Source: JAABVD01 sp965204545 (GTDB lineage Bacteria; Verrucomicrobiota; Verrucomicrobiia; Opitutales; UBA2995). Taken from it: 64,000 bases of DNA. Location of the stretch: NCBI GenBank assembly GCA_965204545.1, contig CBDBFA010000003.1, forward strand, positions 1,364,001-1,428,000, written 5' to 3'. The notes under the pieces were generated by a model that worked only from the letters and a program-made list of their open reading frames with translations, was not told the origin of the DNA and ran no database searches. Positions 1 to 7,982 of the stretch are shown piece by piece. Position numbers and translations under genes: made by a program. How positions within the stretch are numbered: position 1 is the first letter of the stretch; every line of letters begins with the position of its first letter.

Positions 1-15
1 TTCTTCTTTTTGAGT

Positions 16-165
16 CTTTTGTGCCTTTTGTGGCTATTTTTCCCTCTCATCGGCAGCATCCTTCGTCACTATCGTAGTTCCACTTCTCTCCACTAATCAC
101 CCTTCACCCTCCACCGGGCGCCAGCCCTCTCTCCCCCTCTGTGTCCTCTGTGTTCTCTGTGGTGG
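16..165. repeat. Short-period low-complexity intergenic repeats
   Basis: Two low-complexity stretches lie in the gene-free start of the window. Around 16-33 the phrase CTTTTGTGCCTTTTGTGG occurs, and at about 135-162 a 9-bp period CTCTGTGTN is repeated three times. Related phrases occur at 30446-30530 and, reverse-complemented, at 25360-25382. All copies are intergenic. The stretch just after, 161-192, resembles part of the AT-rich element described at 27653, 43570 and 55103. No coding function is visible. Confidence 0.5.
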
Positions 166-185
166 TTTATTTAAAGGACGTCACA

Positions 186-701
186 CTAACGGGCATCGGT
201 CAGAAACGCCAAAATGTCGGCGGCTTGTTTGTAGGTGGAAGCGGACAGGTCTCTCCAGACCAGCTTCCCATCCTTGAAAAGATAGGCTTGTCGACTGGAA
301 AAACCAAACGGCGTGGGAACGCCAAACGCTTCGATGACCACTTTGTCCGTATCGGCAATCAGGTGAAAAGGCAGGGCAAATTTTTCCTTGAATTTTTTCT
401 GAGATTCAACGCTGTCCTTGCTCACACCAAATATCCGCACCCCTCTTTCCGATAAAGCCTCGTAGGCATCCCGCAAGCTGCAGGCCTGCTTGATACAACC
501 GGGAGTATTGGCCTTGGGGTAGAAAAATACCAGGACCCACCCCCTGGATCCTTCCCGGCCCAAGTCGATGGTGTCTCCCGTTTCCAGCGTGGCCTTTACC
601 TGGGGAAGGGTGGCCCCGGGAGCAAGGGGATCCGCGTTAATGGAAGTTCCGAAAATCAAGGTCGCTACCAGTAGGAAGATGGAAGTTTTGGCAGGCATCA
701 T
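186..701 (-). CDS. Secreted thioredoxin-fold peroxiredoxin (AhpC/TSA, BCP type)
   Basis: 171-residue peroxiredoxin that reduces peroxides. Residues 1-23 form a hydrophobic signal peptide, so the enzyme is expected outside the cytoplasm. The core carries FFYPKANTPGCIKQACSLRD with the presumed peroxidatic Cys69 in the TPGC motif and a second Cys74 five residues later, the spacing of atypical 2-Cys BCP/PrxQ enzymes. In most BCP proteins the motif is TPGCT; here the Thr after the Cys is Ile. Length is normal for the family. The protein may start at either of two adjacent ATG codons. It stands alone, convergent with nothing nearby, and its upstream region holds DnaA-box-like sites and the promoter of the 1.05 kb RNA. 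Family assignment is secure; the electron donor is unknown, although a DsbD-like protein is encoded at 35.9 kb. Confidence 0.9.
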   Translation of the reverse strand: MMPAKTSIFLLVATLIFGTSINADPLAPGATLPQVKATLETGDTIDLGREGSRGWVLVFFYPKANTPGCIKQACSLRDAYEALSERGVRIFGVSKDSVESQKKFKEKFALPFHLIADTDKVVIEAFGVPTPFGFSSRQAYLFKDGKLVWRDLSASTYKQAADILAFLTDAR

Positions 702-850
702 AAACCACGGGGCCCGAAAACCCCAACCCTATTTCCGATCGGGCAAGAAGGGCCAGGACCGAGACGCTTCAACGGGAAAAGGAACGGTTATTCAATGGAA
801 GAATTTTGGCAGAAAATGAAGTTTTTTCAAAAAATAATTCCCAGCTACAG

Positions 851-979
851 TTATTCACAAGCCATTTAGGCCCTCACCTGAAGGTTTATTCACAGGGAAA
901 GAAGCGTAAAGGCCCTGTCGATACTGGGCCTAACGGCCTTTGCCCGCCCTGTAAGAAACTTATTTACATTATATTCACA
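851..979 (+). promoter_or_regulatory. Cluster of DnaA-box-like 9-mers
   Basis: Two exact TTATTCACA sequences (851-859 and 886-894) match the DnaA box pattern TTATNCACA. TTATTTACA (960-968) and ATATTCACA (971-979) are one mismatch away. All four are on the same strand within 130 bp. An A/T-rich stretch (about 820-845) lies just before. No dnaA, dnaN or other origin gene is near, so this is not claimed as oriC. It could be a DnaA-responsive control region for the flanking RNA or peroxiredoxin gene, or a titration site. The rest of 702-1015 holds only a GGCCC/GGGCC hairpin near 910-930. Confidence 0.4.
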
Positions 980-1015
980 TGTTATTGCGAGGCAATGAGA
1001 TAACGCTCCTAATCG

Positions 1016-1043
1016 TTGACAAATGCCCTTTTTCCGGTAAATT
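1016..1043 (+). promoter_or_regulatory. Sigma-70-type promoter of the long non-coding RNA
   Basis: A perfect -35 TTGACA (1016-1021) is followed after 16 bp by TAAATT (1038-1043), matching 4 of 6 positions of the -10 consensus. Initiation would fall near 1050, directly before the boxA-like GTTCTTTGAAAG at 1052-1063. Confidence 0.6.
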
Positions 1044-1049
1044 TCATGT

Positions 1050-1831
1050 CGGTTCTTTGAAAGAACGGAGGTGAGGAGACGAACCTCTGGGATAAAAACG
1101 AAGATTACTTCGAAAAAGGTGAGGAAGGCCTGGCGAGCCTCGCCCCTTGGGAAAACCTCGCGTGGACCTGAGGCATATTTCACCAGCCCCGGCATTCGAG
1201 GTCGTACTCGGATGTAGTTACGAAGCGGGGTTGAGCGGGAGCCCTCGGACAAGAAACAAAGGGCGAACCGAGTCAGCGGTAACAGGGAGTTTCGACCTGG
1301 AACCAAAAGTGGTGTCCTGAGAAAGGACGCGATTGCTACCATTAGCCAGGAGGCGGATCGAGGCCGAGTAAATGAGCGAAAGCCCCGGGACGTCATGGGG
1401 ATTGAATGACATGGCAAGTCGCTAAATCCCGAGCGGCCGCAGTCGCAATGCGGCTGGCTGCGAATAAAAAGGTAATCTGAGAGGTAAGAGGTCAGACCCG
1501 TAACTTCAGGCAAACGCTCCGCCAAAAGCGGAGGCCGACCTGAAGGAAACAGGTTGGAGATGAAACCTTCGCGGATAATTTTCCAGCCGTGTCTGGGATG
1601 AGAAATCGGCAGATTTCAAAATTCAGGCTGAGAGGCCTCACTCAATACCTCAATTGAGAGATCAATTGAGCGGTCCTGCTACGAGATCGATAGCTTCCGC
1701 GCCGGGAAGAATAGCGTCGGGGAACTGACAACCAGCGAGAGTTGAGTGCCAAATGTCAGTGACGGACGAGAGTGTGGCGAGCTCCTTCCGATTTTTTGGG
1801 CCCTCGGAGAAATCCGAGGGCCTCTTCTTGT
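1050..1831 (+). ncRNA. Long structured non-coding RNA, family not recognised
   Basis: A transcription unit of about 780 nt with its own promoter (1016-1043) and a strong intrinsic terminator (1799-1831), but no convincing reading frame on the sense strand. It is dense in short stable hairpins: 1066-1072/1083-1089, 1099-1103/1108-1112 (CGAAG-ATTA-CTTCG), 1517-1522/1528-1533 (CTCCGC-CAAAA-GCGGAG), 1535-1542/1550-1557, and a longer-range ACTGACA/TGTCAGT pair at 1724-1730/1754-1760. Its 5' end carries GTTCTTTGAAAG (1052-1063), identical over 12 nt to a motif in the 16S leader at 45922-45933. I looked for the conserved cores of RNase P RNA, tmRNA, SRP RNA, group II intron domain V and rRNA and did not find them. 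Ends are estimates. Large RNA classes such as GOLLD, ROOL or OLE were not excluded by alignment. Confidence 0.6.
1799..1831 (+). terminator. Intrinsic terminator of the long RNA
   Basis: A perfect 10-bp stem, GGCCCTCGGA (1799-1808) and TCCGAGGGCC (1813-1822), closed by a GAAA tetraloop and followed by TCTTCTTGT. The stem is very stable but the U tract is interrupted by C. Confidence 0.75.
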
Positions 1832-1996
1832 ACCGTCGGTCCCTTCCTCGCCCATTCGGGTCATTCCTGGTATCGTCCAGGCCGGTGCGAGATTAACCCA
1901 TAGCGAAAAAGGCACGAAAACATACAATTCCTATTTGGCGCCCTCCCTGTCACGTCGTAGCCCCAACGGGCGAAGGAGGATGGGCGCCTATCCCCC

Positions 1997-2042
1997 CAGC
2001 ATCCAGCACCCAGCATCCAGCACCCAGTATCCAGTATCCAGC
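1997..2042. repeat. 7-bp tandem repeat ATCCAGN
   Basis: Six to seven consecutive imperfect units of ATCCAGY/ACCCAGY end four bases before the stop codon of the minus-strand nucleoside transporter gene. A second array of the same unit sits at the same place behind another minus-strand gene (25591-25663). Confidence 0.75.
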
Positions 2043-2045
2043 GAC

Positions 2046-3350
2046 TCAGGCCAAAATTCCGGCGAAGCAAGCCGTCATGAGGCAGGCCAGGGTTCCTGCT
2101 ACCAAGGCCTTGAATCCCAGGGCGGCCAGGTTGCCGCGCTGATTTGGGGCGAGAATGCTGATATTGGAGATCTGGATCCCGATGGAGGCAAAATTGGCAA
2201 ACCCGCACAAAGCGTAAGCGGCGATTATAACGGATTTGGGATGGGAAAAGACGGCGGCCTCTTTCATTCCCCCCAGGGTGGCGTAGGCGACGAATTCATT
2301 GATGACAGTCTTTTCGCCCAATAGTTGCCCCACAAACAACAGGTCCTGGGCGGGCACTCCGATGAGAAAAGCCAAGGGGGAGAACAAAAGGGCGAGCAGG
2401 AACTGAAGGGAGAGTCCTTCAAACCTTCCCCCGGTAGATTGGGCTATCAGATGGTTGAGCCCGGTCCAGTCCCCAATCCAGGAGGAGAGCATGTAGTTGA
2501 CCAGTGCGATCACGGCGGTAAAAACCAGCAACACACCCCCGATGTTAACGGCCAAACGAATACCGTCGGTGGTCCCTCTTGAAAGGGCATCGAAAACATT
2601 ATCCCCGATCATGGCCTTATCAATTTGCATGTCCTGGTTCACCGATTCGGTTTCCGGGATCAGGATTTTGGCAATAACCAACGCAGCCGGAGCGGACAGG
2701 ATGGAGGCGGTGATAAGGTGGGTCCCGAACAATATGCGCATCTCCTCGCTTTCCCCCCCCAACATTCCTGTATAGGCAACCAGCACGGACCCGGCAATGG
2801 TGGCCATCCCCCCCGACATCAGGGCCAGGATTTCCGACCGGGTCATGCGGGAGATGTAGGGCTTGACCATCAGCGGCGCCTCGGTCTGTCCTACAAAGAC
2901 GTTAGCCGCCGCAGCCAAACTTTCCGCCCCGGAAAGCCGCATGGTTTTTTTCATTACCCAGGCAACGGCAAATACGCAGACTTGGAGAATGCCTAGGCTA
3001 TACAAGACTGAGGTGAGGGCAGAAAAAAAGATAATAGAGGGCAAGACCTGGAAAGCGAAGATGTAACCCCAATGGTCCGGCGGATTCATGAGAAAGGGTC
3101 CCAAAAGAAATTCCGTTCCCTCCTTGGCAAAATCCATCAACCGGATTACGAAAACCGCTACGGCTTCGAGTCCCCGGTAGACAAAGGATACCTTCAGGAC
3201 GATGACGGCAAACAGGGCCTGGAGCAAGAGTCCCGTCACAACGAGGGACCCATTGATTGCCTTGCGATTTGAACCTAAGGCGTAGGCGATGGCCAGGATG
3301 CATCCCAGTCCAATCAACCCACGCATGGAATCGTATATGAAGTCTGCCAT
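2046..3350 (-). CDS. NupC-family concentrative nucleoside transporter
   Basis: Polytopic inner-membrane protein of 434 residues (445 if a TTG at 3383 is used) that matches the concentrative nucleoside transporter family, which imports nucleosides with Na+ or H+. The diagnostic region GQTEAPLMVKPYISRMTRSE is present, preceded by SLAAAANVFV, followed by further hydrophobic segments including the GVPAQDLLFVGQLLGEK region near the C-terminus. Length is typical of bacterial CNTs. I prefer the ATG at 3350 because a GGGAG lies 13 nt upstream and the TTG has no clear ribosome binding site. The gene ends beside a 7-bp tandem repeat and is read away from the upstream tRNA-Phe. Substrate range and coupling ion cannot be told from sequence alone. 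Confidence 0.9.
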   Translation of the reverse strand: MADFIYDSMRGLIGLGCILAIAYALGSNRKAINGSLVVTGLLLQALFAVIVLKVSFVYRGLEAVAVFVIRLMDFAKEGTEFLLGPFLMNPPDHWGYIFAFQVLPSIIFFSALTSVLYSLGILQVCVFAVAWVMKKTMRLSGAESLAAAANVFVGQTEAPLMVKPYISRMTRSEILALMSGGMATIAGSVLVAYTGMLGGESEEMRILFGTHLITASILSAPAALVIAKILIPETESVNQDMQIDKAMIGDNVFDALSRGTTDGIRLAVNIGGVLLVFTAVIALVNYMLSSWIGDWTGLNHLIAQSTGGRFEGLSLQFLLALLFSPLAFLIGVPAQDLLFVGQLLGEKTVINEFVAYATLGGMKEAAVFSHPKSVIIAAYALCGFANFASIGIQISNISILAPNQRGNLAALGFKALVAGTLACLMTACFAGILA

Positions 3351-3472
3351 TGTGATCGTGGCTCCCGGGGAGAGCTCTTTCAAGGGAACCCTAGTGAAAA
3401 ACCCGATTGGGCATGAAGGTTAAATTAATTATCCAACCATCCGCCAAGGTGACCCCTCCCGTTTTCATCCTG

Positions 3473-3549
<77 letters not shown>

Positions 3550-3567
3550 CCCCAGGATAAGAGGCGG

Positions 3568-3596
3568 ATAAAAAGCGGTCCCCGCTGGCCCGTCAA
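3568..3596 (-). promoter_or_regulatory. Promoter of tRNA-Phe copy 1
   Basis: On the minus strand TTGACG (3591-3596) and TTTTAT (3568-3573) are separated by 17 bp, ending 18 bp before the tRNA. The second tRNA-Phe copy has the same arrangement with conserved surroundings, which supports the call. Confidence 0.6.
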
Positions 3597-3799
3597 CTTG
3601 AATTTCCCGGGGAATGGTAAAGGATTTGGTCATCCTGTCCATTCCGATGGAATAAATTGAACGGTTAATCGGCAACAAGGATCGAGCCCAGGTCGGGACA
3701 GGTTCCTTGTTTCTAGTAAAGGTATGGCAAGGAAACGGAAAATATCCCGATAAATTGACTTTTAGCGCGTTTTTAAGATGAATAGGCGCTAATTCGAAA

Positions 3800-6796
3800 A
3801 TGTCCCGATGCCATCCAAATCGTGCGGCATACCGAGCGTCTGCGAGGGCCCGGGCCACACTCACCGCCGTTCTGATTCTGGCATGGCTGTCAGCGGTAGT
3901 CTCATCAGAAGCGAATCTGATCATATCGGAGTTTCTCGCCAGCAACCAGTCGGCCGGATTTGACGAGGACGGTGACAGCTCCGACTGGCTGGAGATTTAC
4001 AACGGGGGCGCCGATCCGGTTAACCTGGGCGGTTGGTACCTGACCGACCGTGCAGACAATCTCACAAAGTGGAGCTTCCCGCCTGTTGTCATTAATCCGG
4101 ATAGTTACCTCCTCGTCTTTGCCTCCGGAAAAGACCGCCGGGATCCGGACAGGGAATTGCACACCAACTTTAAGATCGGCGCGGACGGTGAATACCTTGG
4201 CCTCGTCCACTCTGACGGCGTCACCGTAGCAGACGCTTACGCCCCCACCTTCCCACCCCAGTTCGCCGATGTCTCTTACGGCCGCATCCGCGAAATTGAG
4301 AGCGAAACGGTTCAATTGGGTTTCATGGCCGAGCCGACACCCGGCTTGCCCAACTCGGCCGGGTTTCGCGGCTTTACCCCCGAACCCGGAGTGACCCACG
4401 AGGCCGGTTTTTTCGAAGCGCCGATTTCGGTATCGCTTCTGCCCGACGAACCTACGGATATCATCTACTATACTCTCGACATGTCGACCCCGGGTCCGGA
4501 AAACGGCGGGATTGCGGACGGTCCCATCCAGATCTCCGCAACCAGTGTGCTACGGGCCGTGGCCCATCGCCTTGGACACAAACCTTCGGCCGTAATCACC
4601 CACACCTACCTCTTCATCGACGACGTCATTGGTCAATCACCCGACGGCAGCGCCCCGCCCGGATTTCCCAGCCGGCGCATCAACAACAAGCAGATGAATT
4701 ACGGGATGGATCCGGACATCGTAAACGATCCGCTCTATGGACCCCAACTGTGGGATGCGCTTCTCGACCTCCCTTCCGTGTCAATCGTCACCGACCCCGC
4801 CAATCTGTTTGATCCCGAAACCGGTATCTACGTAAATTCGCGTGGGGAGGGACGAGCATGGGAGCGGCCCGCCTCCTTTGAGTTGCTGCATCCCGACGGA
4901 ACCGAGGGATTCCAGGTCAATGCCGGCCTGCGTATCCGTGGTGGCGCTTCGCGAGGTCCGAATAATCCGAAACACTCCTTTCGCTTCATATTTCGGCGGG
5001 AGTACGGCCCTGGTATGCTGAGATACCCTCTGTTCGGGAGTGAAGGCGTGGAGGAGTTCGACAAAATCGACCTGCGAAGCAACCAGAATTTCGTTTGGCA
5101 CCGGGATCTAAGTCGGGCGCCCGAGAACACTTACCTCCGCGACGTTCTATCCCGGGACACCGAGCGGGACATGGGCCATACCTATTCTCGCAGCCGCTAT
5201 TACCATCTCTACCTTAACGGCCAATACTGGGGGTTGTTCCAGAGCGAAGAACGCATAGACCCCGATTTCGCGGCTTCCTACCAGGGTGGAGTTCCGGGGG
5301 ATTACGACTTCATCAAAGTCGATCGCGGATTCATTCAAACACCCAACGGATGGAGGGGCAAGGCAGTGCCGTTCGAAATTTACGCTGCGGAGGGTGAAAT
5401 GGACACCTGGCGGGAAATCTGGGAATGGGCCAGGATGTCGCGCAGGAGGCAGTATCTCGCAGACAACGATGACTATTTCTATCTCCTCGGCCAAGATGAG
5501 CATGGAAACCGCGATCCCGATCGGCGTGTCCTCGTGGACGAGGCCAACCTGATCGGTTACATGCTTCTCAAGCTTTTCAGTGCGGATCACGACGGCCCCC
5601 TTTCTTTCTGGCAAGGATTCATCATGCCGAACAATGTCTACGCTCTTTACAATCGCAATGCGGAGGACGGGTACTTCTTCCTTACCCACGACAACGAATT
5701 TGCCTTCCATGTTACCGGTGTACCGGAATACGACAACCGCAACGGCCCGTGGCTCGCCGGAGAAACTTTCGAGACCTCCAATCCGCACTGGTTGCACAAT
5801 CAGATGGCGACCAACGCGGAATACCGCATCCGCTTCGCCGATGCCGCCCATCAGGCACTTTTCAACAATGGCGTTCTGACGGCAGAAGCTTGCCTGGCCC
5901 GCATGCGCGAACGTAAAGCTCAGATTGAACTTGCCATCATTGCCGAATCTGCCCGCTGGGGAGACACTCTGAAAAGGACCCCTTTTACCAAGGCGCATTG
6001 GGAGGCGGCAGTGGCGAAGCTGGAGGATTTTCTGCGCAACCGGGGACCGATCGTGGTCGAACAATTCCGCGAGGTCGGGCTCTACCCCATGAGCGACCCG
6101 CCCGAAATATCCGTGACCGGGAGCGGTGCGGAGGGAGACCCTGCCGTTGTCTCGATCGAGAATCCCAACCCCGGAGGCGAAATCTTTTTCACCCTCGACG
6201 GATCCGATCCCCGGGAGATAGGCGGCGCCGTCAACCCATTTGCATTAACCTACACAAAACCTTTCGCCCTACCCCATCTTGCGACTCGTGTTGGCGCCAG
6301 GTTCCGGAAGGGGGACGAGTGGGGTGTCCTCATCGATGCCCCGATCCCGGGAGCGCCCGCCCAGGGGGACGGAGAAGAGAAACTCGGTTCCTGGAGGATT
6401 ATGCACTTCGATAGGACTGACTTGGTCGATCCGGCAAAAAACGCCTCAATTTGGGGCGACTTGGCAGATCCCGACCGGGATGGCTTGCCGAATCTCATCG
6501 AGTATTACATGGGTCTCGATCCGAACGTTGGCGACAATGGGAGCGCTTGGCATATAACCGTGGACCCCGGCGTTTCCAACACCGTCATATTTTCCTACCG
6601 TCGGTCGGTTGTCGTGGATGCCACCTTGTGCCGACCAGAGTGGACCAAAGACCTTTCCTCTTCCCCGGTGATCTGGTCTTCGGAAAATATCACCTATCGG
6701 CAAGGGAACAATCCGGGCGATCAAGTAAGGATCGAGGCCACGGTTCCGATTGCCCCCGGAGAAAAGGCCATCTTCCTTCGCCTAAGGTGCGAATAA
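3800..6796 (+). CDS. Secreted lamin-tail / CotH-kinase-domain protein
   Basis: Large 998-residue exported protein. Residues about 17-37 form a signal peptide. Next is a lamin-tail-type domain (about 38-165) opening with NLIISEFLASNQSAGFDEDG and containing WLEIYNGG. A chitobiase C-terminal-like beta-sandwich follows (about 195-275, containing IIYYTLDMSTP). A CotH-like region (about 320-640) has LPSVSIVTDP, GLRIRGGASRG, HSFRFIFRREYG, YLNGQYWGLFQSEERID and THDNEFAFH. A second beta-sandwich segment (EIFFTLDGSDP, about 790-850) precedes a C-terminal stretch with DPDRDGLPNLIEYYMGLDP, common in verrucomicrobial surface proteins. CotH of Bacillus spores is a protein kinase; whether this protein phosphorylates anything is unknown. 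It starts at the ATG at 3800. Codon use matches the neighbouring secreted genes. Confidence 0.85.
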   Translation: MSRCHPNRAAYRASARARATLTAVLILAWLSAVVSSEANLIISEFLASNQSAGFDEDGDSSDWLEIYNGGADPVNLGGWYLTDRADNLTKWSFPPVVINPDSYLLVFASGKDRRDPDRELHTNFKIGADGEYLGLVHSDGVTVADAYAPTFPPQFADVSYGRIREIESETVQLGFMAEPTPGLPNSAGFRGFTPEPGVTHEAGFFEAPISVSLLPDEPTDIIYYTLDMSTPGPENGGIADGPIQISATSVLRAVAHRLGHKPSAVITHTYLFIDDVIGQSPDGSAPPGFPSRRINNKQMNYGMDPDIVNDPLYGPQLWDALLDLPSVSIVTDPANLFDPETGIYVNSRGEGRAWERPASFELLHPDGTEGFQVNAGLRIRGGASRGPNNPKHSFRFIFRREYGPGMLRYPLFGSEGVEEFDKIDLRSNQNFVWHRDLSRAPENTYLRDVLSRDTERDMGHTYSRSRYYHLYLNGQYWGLFQSEERIDPDFAASYQGGVPGDYDFIKVDRGFIQTPNGWRGKAVPFEIYAAEGEMDTWREIWEWARMSRRRQYLADNDDYFYLLGQDEHGNRDPDRRVLVDEANLIGYMLLKLFSADHDGPLSFWQGFIMPNNVYALYNRNAEDGYFFLTHDNEFAFHVTGVPEYDNRNGPWLAGETFETSNPHWLHNQMATNAEYRIRFADAAHQALFNNGVLTAEACLARMRERKAQIELAIIAESARWGDTLKRTPFTKAHWEAAVAKLEDFLRNRGPIVVEQFREVGLYPMSDPPEISVTGSGAEGDPAVVSIENPNPGGEIFFTLDGSDPREIGGAVNPFALTYTKPFALPHLATRVGARFRKGDEWGVLIDAPIPGAPAQGDGEEKLGSWRIMHFDRTDLVDPAKNASIWGDLADPDRDGLPNLIEYYMGLDPNVGDNGSAWHITVDPGVSNTVIFSYRRSVVVDATLCRPEWTKDLSSSPVIWSSENITYRQGNNPGDQVRIEATVPIAPGEKAIFLRLRCE

Positions 6797-7004
6797 CCAA
6801 CAAATCCTCTACTTCCCACTTTCCAACTCTCCGTTGACGACCATCGATCCACCTGCGAAGAATCGATCTTGAGGATGCCCCGATAATTTGACTTTTCACT
6901 CATGTCTAGCAATGAATAGGTATTTAATTGGATATGCGGATCGGTAAAACCGCAAATATCTTCCAATCTCCTTCTCCATGTTTCCCACTTTTACTCTTCC
7001 AAAT

Positions 7005-7048
7005 AAAACCCCCACCCCGGCGGCTGCGCCTCTAAATGGCAATTCCCT
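7005..7048 (+). repeat. Dispersed roughly 40-bp intergenic repeat, copy a
   Basis: The core CGGCGGCTGCGCCTCTAAAT followed by GGCAATTCCCTTT resembles three other intergenic stretches, at 12259, 13743 and 17279. Consensus core: CGGCGGCTGC, then CGCTAAAAAG, then CAAATTCC. This copy lies just before the start codon of the FKBP gene; a longer reading frame would translate through it, which argues for the downstream start. Confidence 0.55.
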
Positions 7049-7052
7049 TTCA

Positions 7053-7982
7053 ATGCGACCGATGGACGGTCGGAAAGGTTCTTTCCTCAATCAGCGAATC
7101 TTCTTCGCCTTCCTCTTCCTCTGCCTCGCCAGTGTCGGAGCAGCCCAGGAAGAAAGCTCCAAGGACGGAACCCCTGAATCGGTCAAAACCGACGAAAATC
7201 CCGCTTCTGAGACCAGGGAATTCGCTCTCCCGACATACGAAGCCTTCGGCTACCGGATCGGGGAGATTTTCAGTGTCGACGCCGAATTGAGCGTGGAAGA
7301 ATTCGAGGCCCTAACCCGTGGTCTCAGGCGCAAATGGAGCGATATGGAACCGCCGGCCGGCTACGATTCCAGAAGTGGAATATCCGAACTCACGGCCCTC
7401 ATGACGGAGCATCGAAAACGTTCGGAATCGAAGTTGAGCGCCCTCCGGGCGGAAACGAACCGAAAGAACCGAGCCGAGGGGGACGCATTTTTTGCCCAAC
7501 TCGATGCCGGGGGGACAACGATCAAGACGGAAAGGGGCCTCCGCTACATGATAATCCGGAAAGGAACTGGGAAATCGCCCGACACATCCAAAACAGTTCG
7601 CTTCCATCTCCGTGGATCGCGCCTGAATGGTGAGACTTATGTCAACACCTACGAGGGCAAGAAGCCGGCCGTCTTGCCTCTGCAAAGACTGGTGCAAGGG
7701 CTTCAGGATGGGCTCCAACTTATCGGTGAAGGCGGAAAAGCAACACTTTTTGTGCCGCCCGATCTCGCATACCAAGACAACGGGTACGGGCCCATCGAAC
7801 CGGGAGAAACACTTACCCTCGAAGTTGAACTCCTTGAAGTTCTCGATGGCGCGCAGCCGGGGCAACCTCCCGGATCGACTCAACAGGTGCCGGAGGAGGC
7901 CATGCGGCAGATGAGGGCCCAGGCGAACCAGTACTTTGATTCTTTCAAGAAGAATCTGGATAAGAAAGATGCGACACAGTAA
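7053..7982 (+). CDS. Secreted FKBP-type peptidyl-prolyl isomerase
   Basis: 309-residue protein, start chosen at ATG 7053 because the frame upstream runs through a dispersed repeat. A signal peptide (about residues 14-32, FFAFLFLCLASVGAAQ) is followed by an acidic linker. An FKBP N-terminal helical region follows, including GYRIGEIFSVDAELSVEEFE and a typical RAEGDAFFAQL stretch. The C-terminal FKBP domain has LRYMIIRKGTGKSP and LQLIGEGGKATLFVPPDLAY. This is the Mip/FkpA layout, expected to act as an extracytoplasmic folding helper. Some residues that usually line the active site (the VxVHYxG strand) are altered to VRFHLRGSRLNG, so catalysis may be weak. The C-terminal tail is charged. The gene overlaps the next one by 14 nt, so the two are probably co-translated and the isomerase may help fold the large beta-propeller-like product. 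Confidence 0.85.
   Translation: MRPMDGRKGSFLNQRIFFAFLFLCLASVGAAQEESSKDGTPESVKTDENPASETREFALPTYEAFGYRIGEIFSVDAELSVEEFEALTRGLRRKWSDMEPPAGYDSRSGISELTALMTEHRKRSESKLSALRAETNRKNRAEGDAFFAQLDAGGTTIKTERGLRYMIIRKGTGKSPDTSKTVRFHLRGSRLNGETYVNTYEGKKPAVLPLQRLVQGLQDGLQLIGEGGKATLFVPPDLAYQDNGYGPIEPGETLTLEVELLEVLDGAQPGQPPGSTQQVPEEAMRQMRAQANQYFDSFKKNLDKKDATQ

Noticed and set aside
851..979. Chromosomal origin oriC
   Set aside because: DnaA boxes are present, but no dnaA, dnaN, gidA or similar origin marker lies in the window, so an origin call is not supported.
890..1525. 211-codon minus-strand reading frame
   Set aside because: It is antisense to the long RNA, has no family resemblance, is rich in Arg/Ser/Leu typical of shadow frames over GC-rich structured RNA, and runs into the promoter and DnaA-box region.
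1050..1831. RNase P RNA, tmRNA or group II intron as identity of the long RNA
   Set aside because: GGTAAGAG and GCGAAAGC phrases superficially recall RNase P and intron RNAs, but the conserved P4 strands, the tmRNA acceptor/T-arm and intron domain V are missing, and the length is wrong for RNase P.
5147..6064. 305-codon minus-strand frame
   Set aside because: Antisense shadow of the CotH-domain gene.
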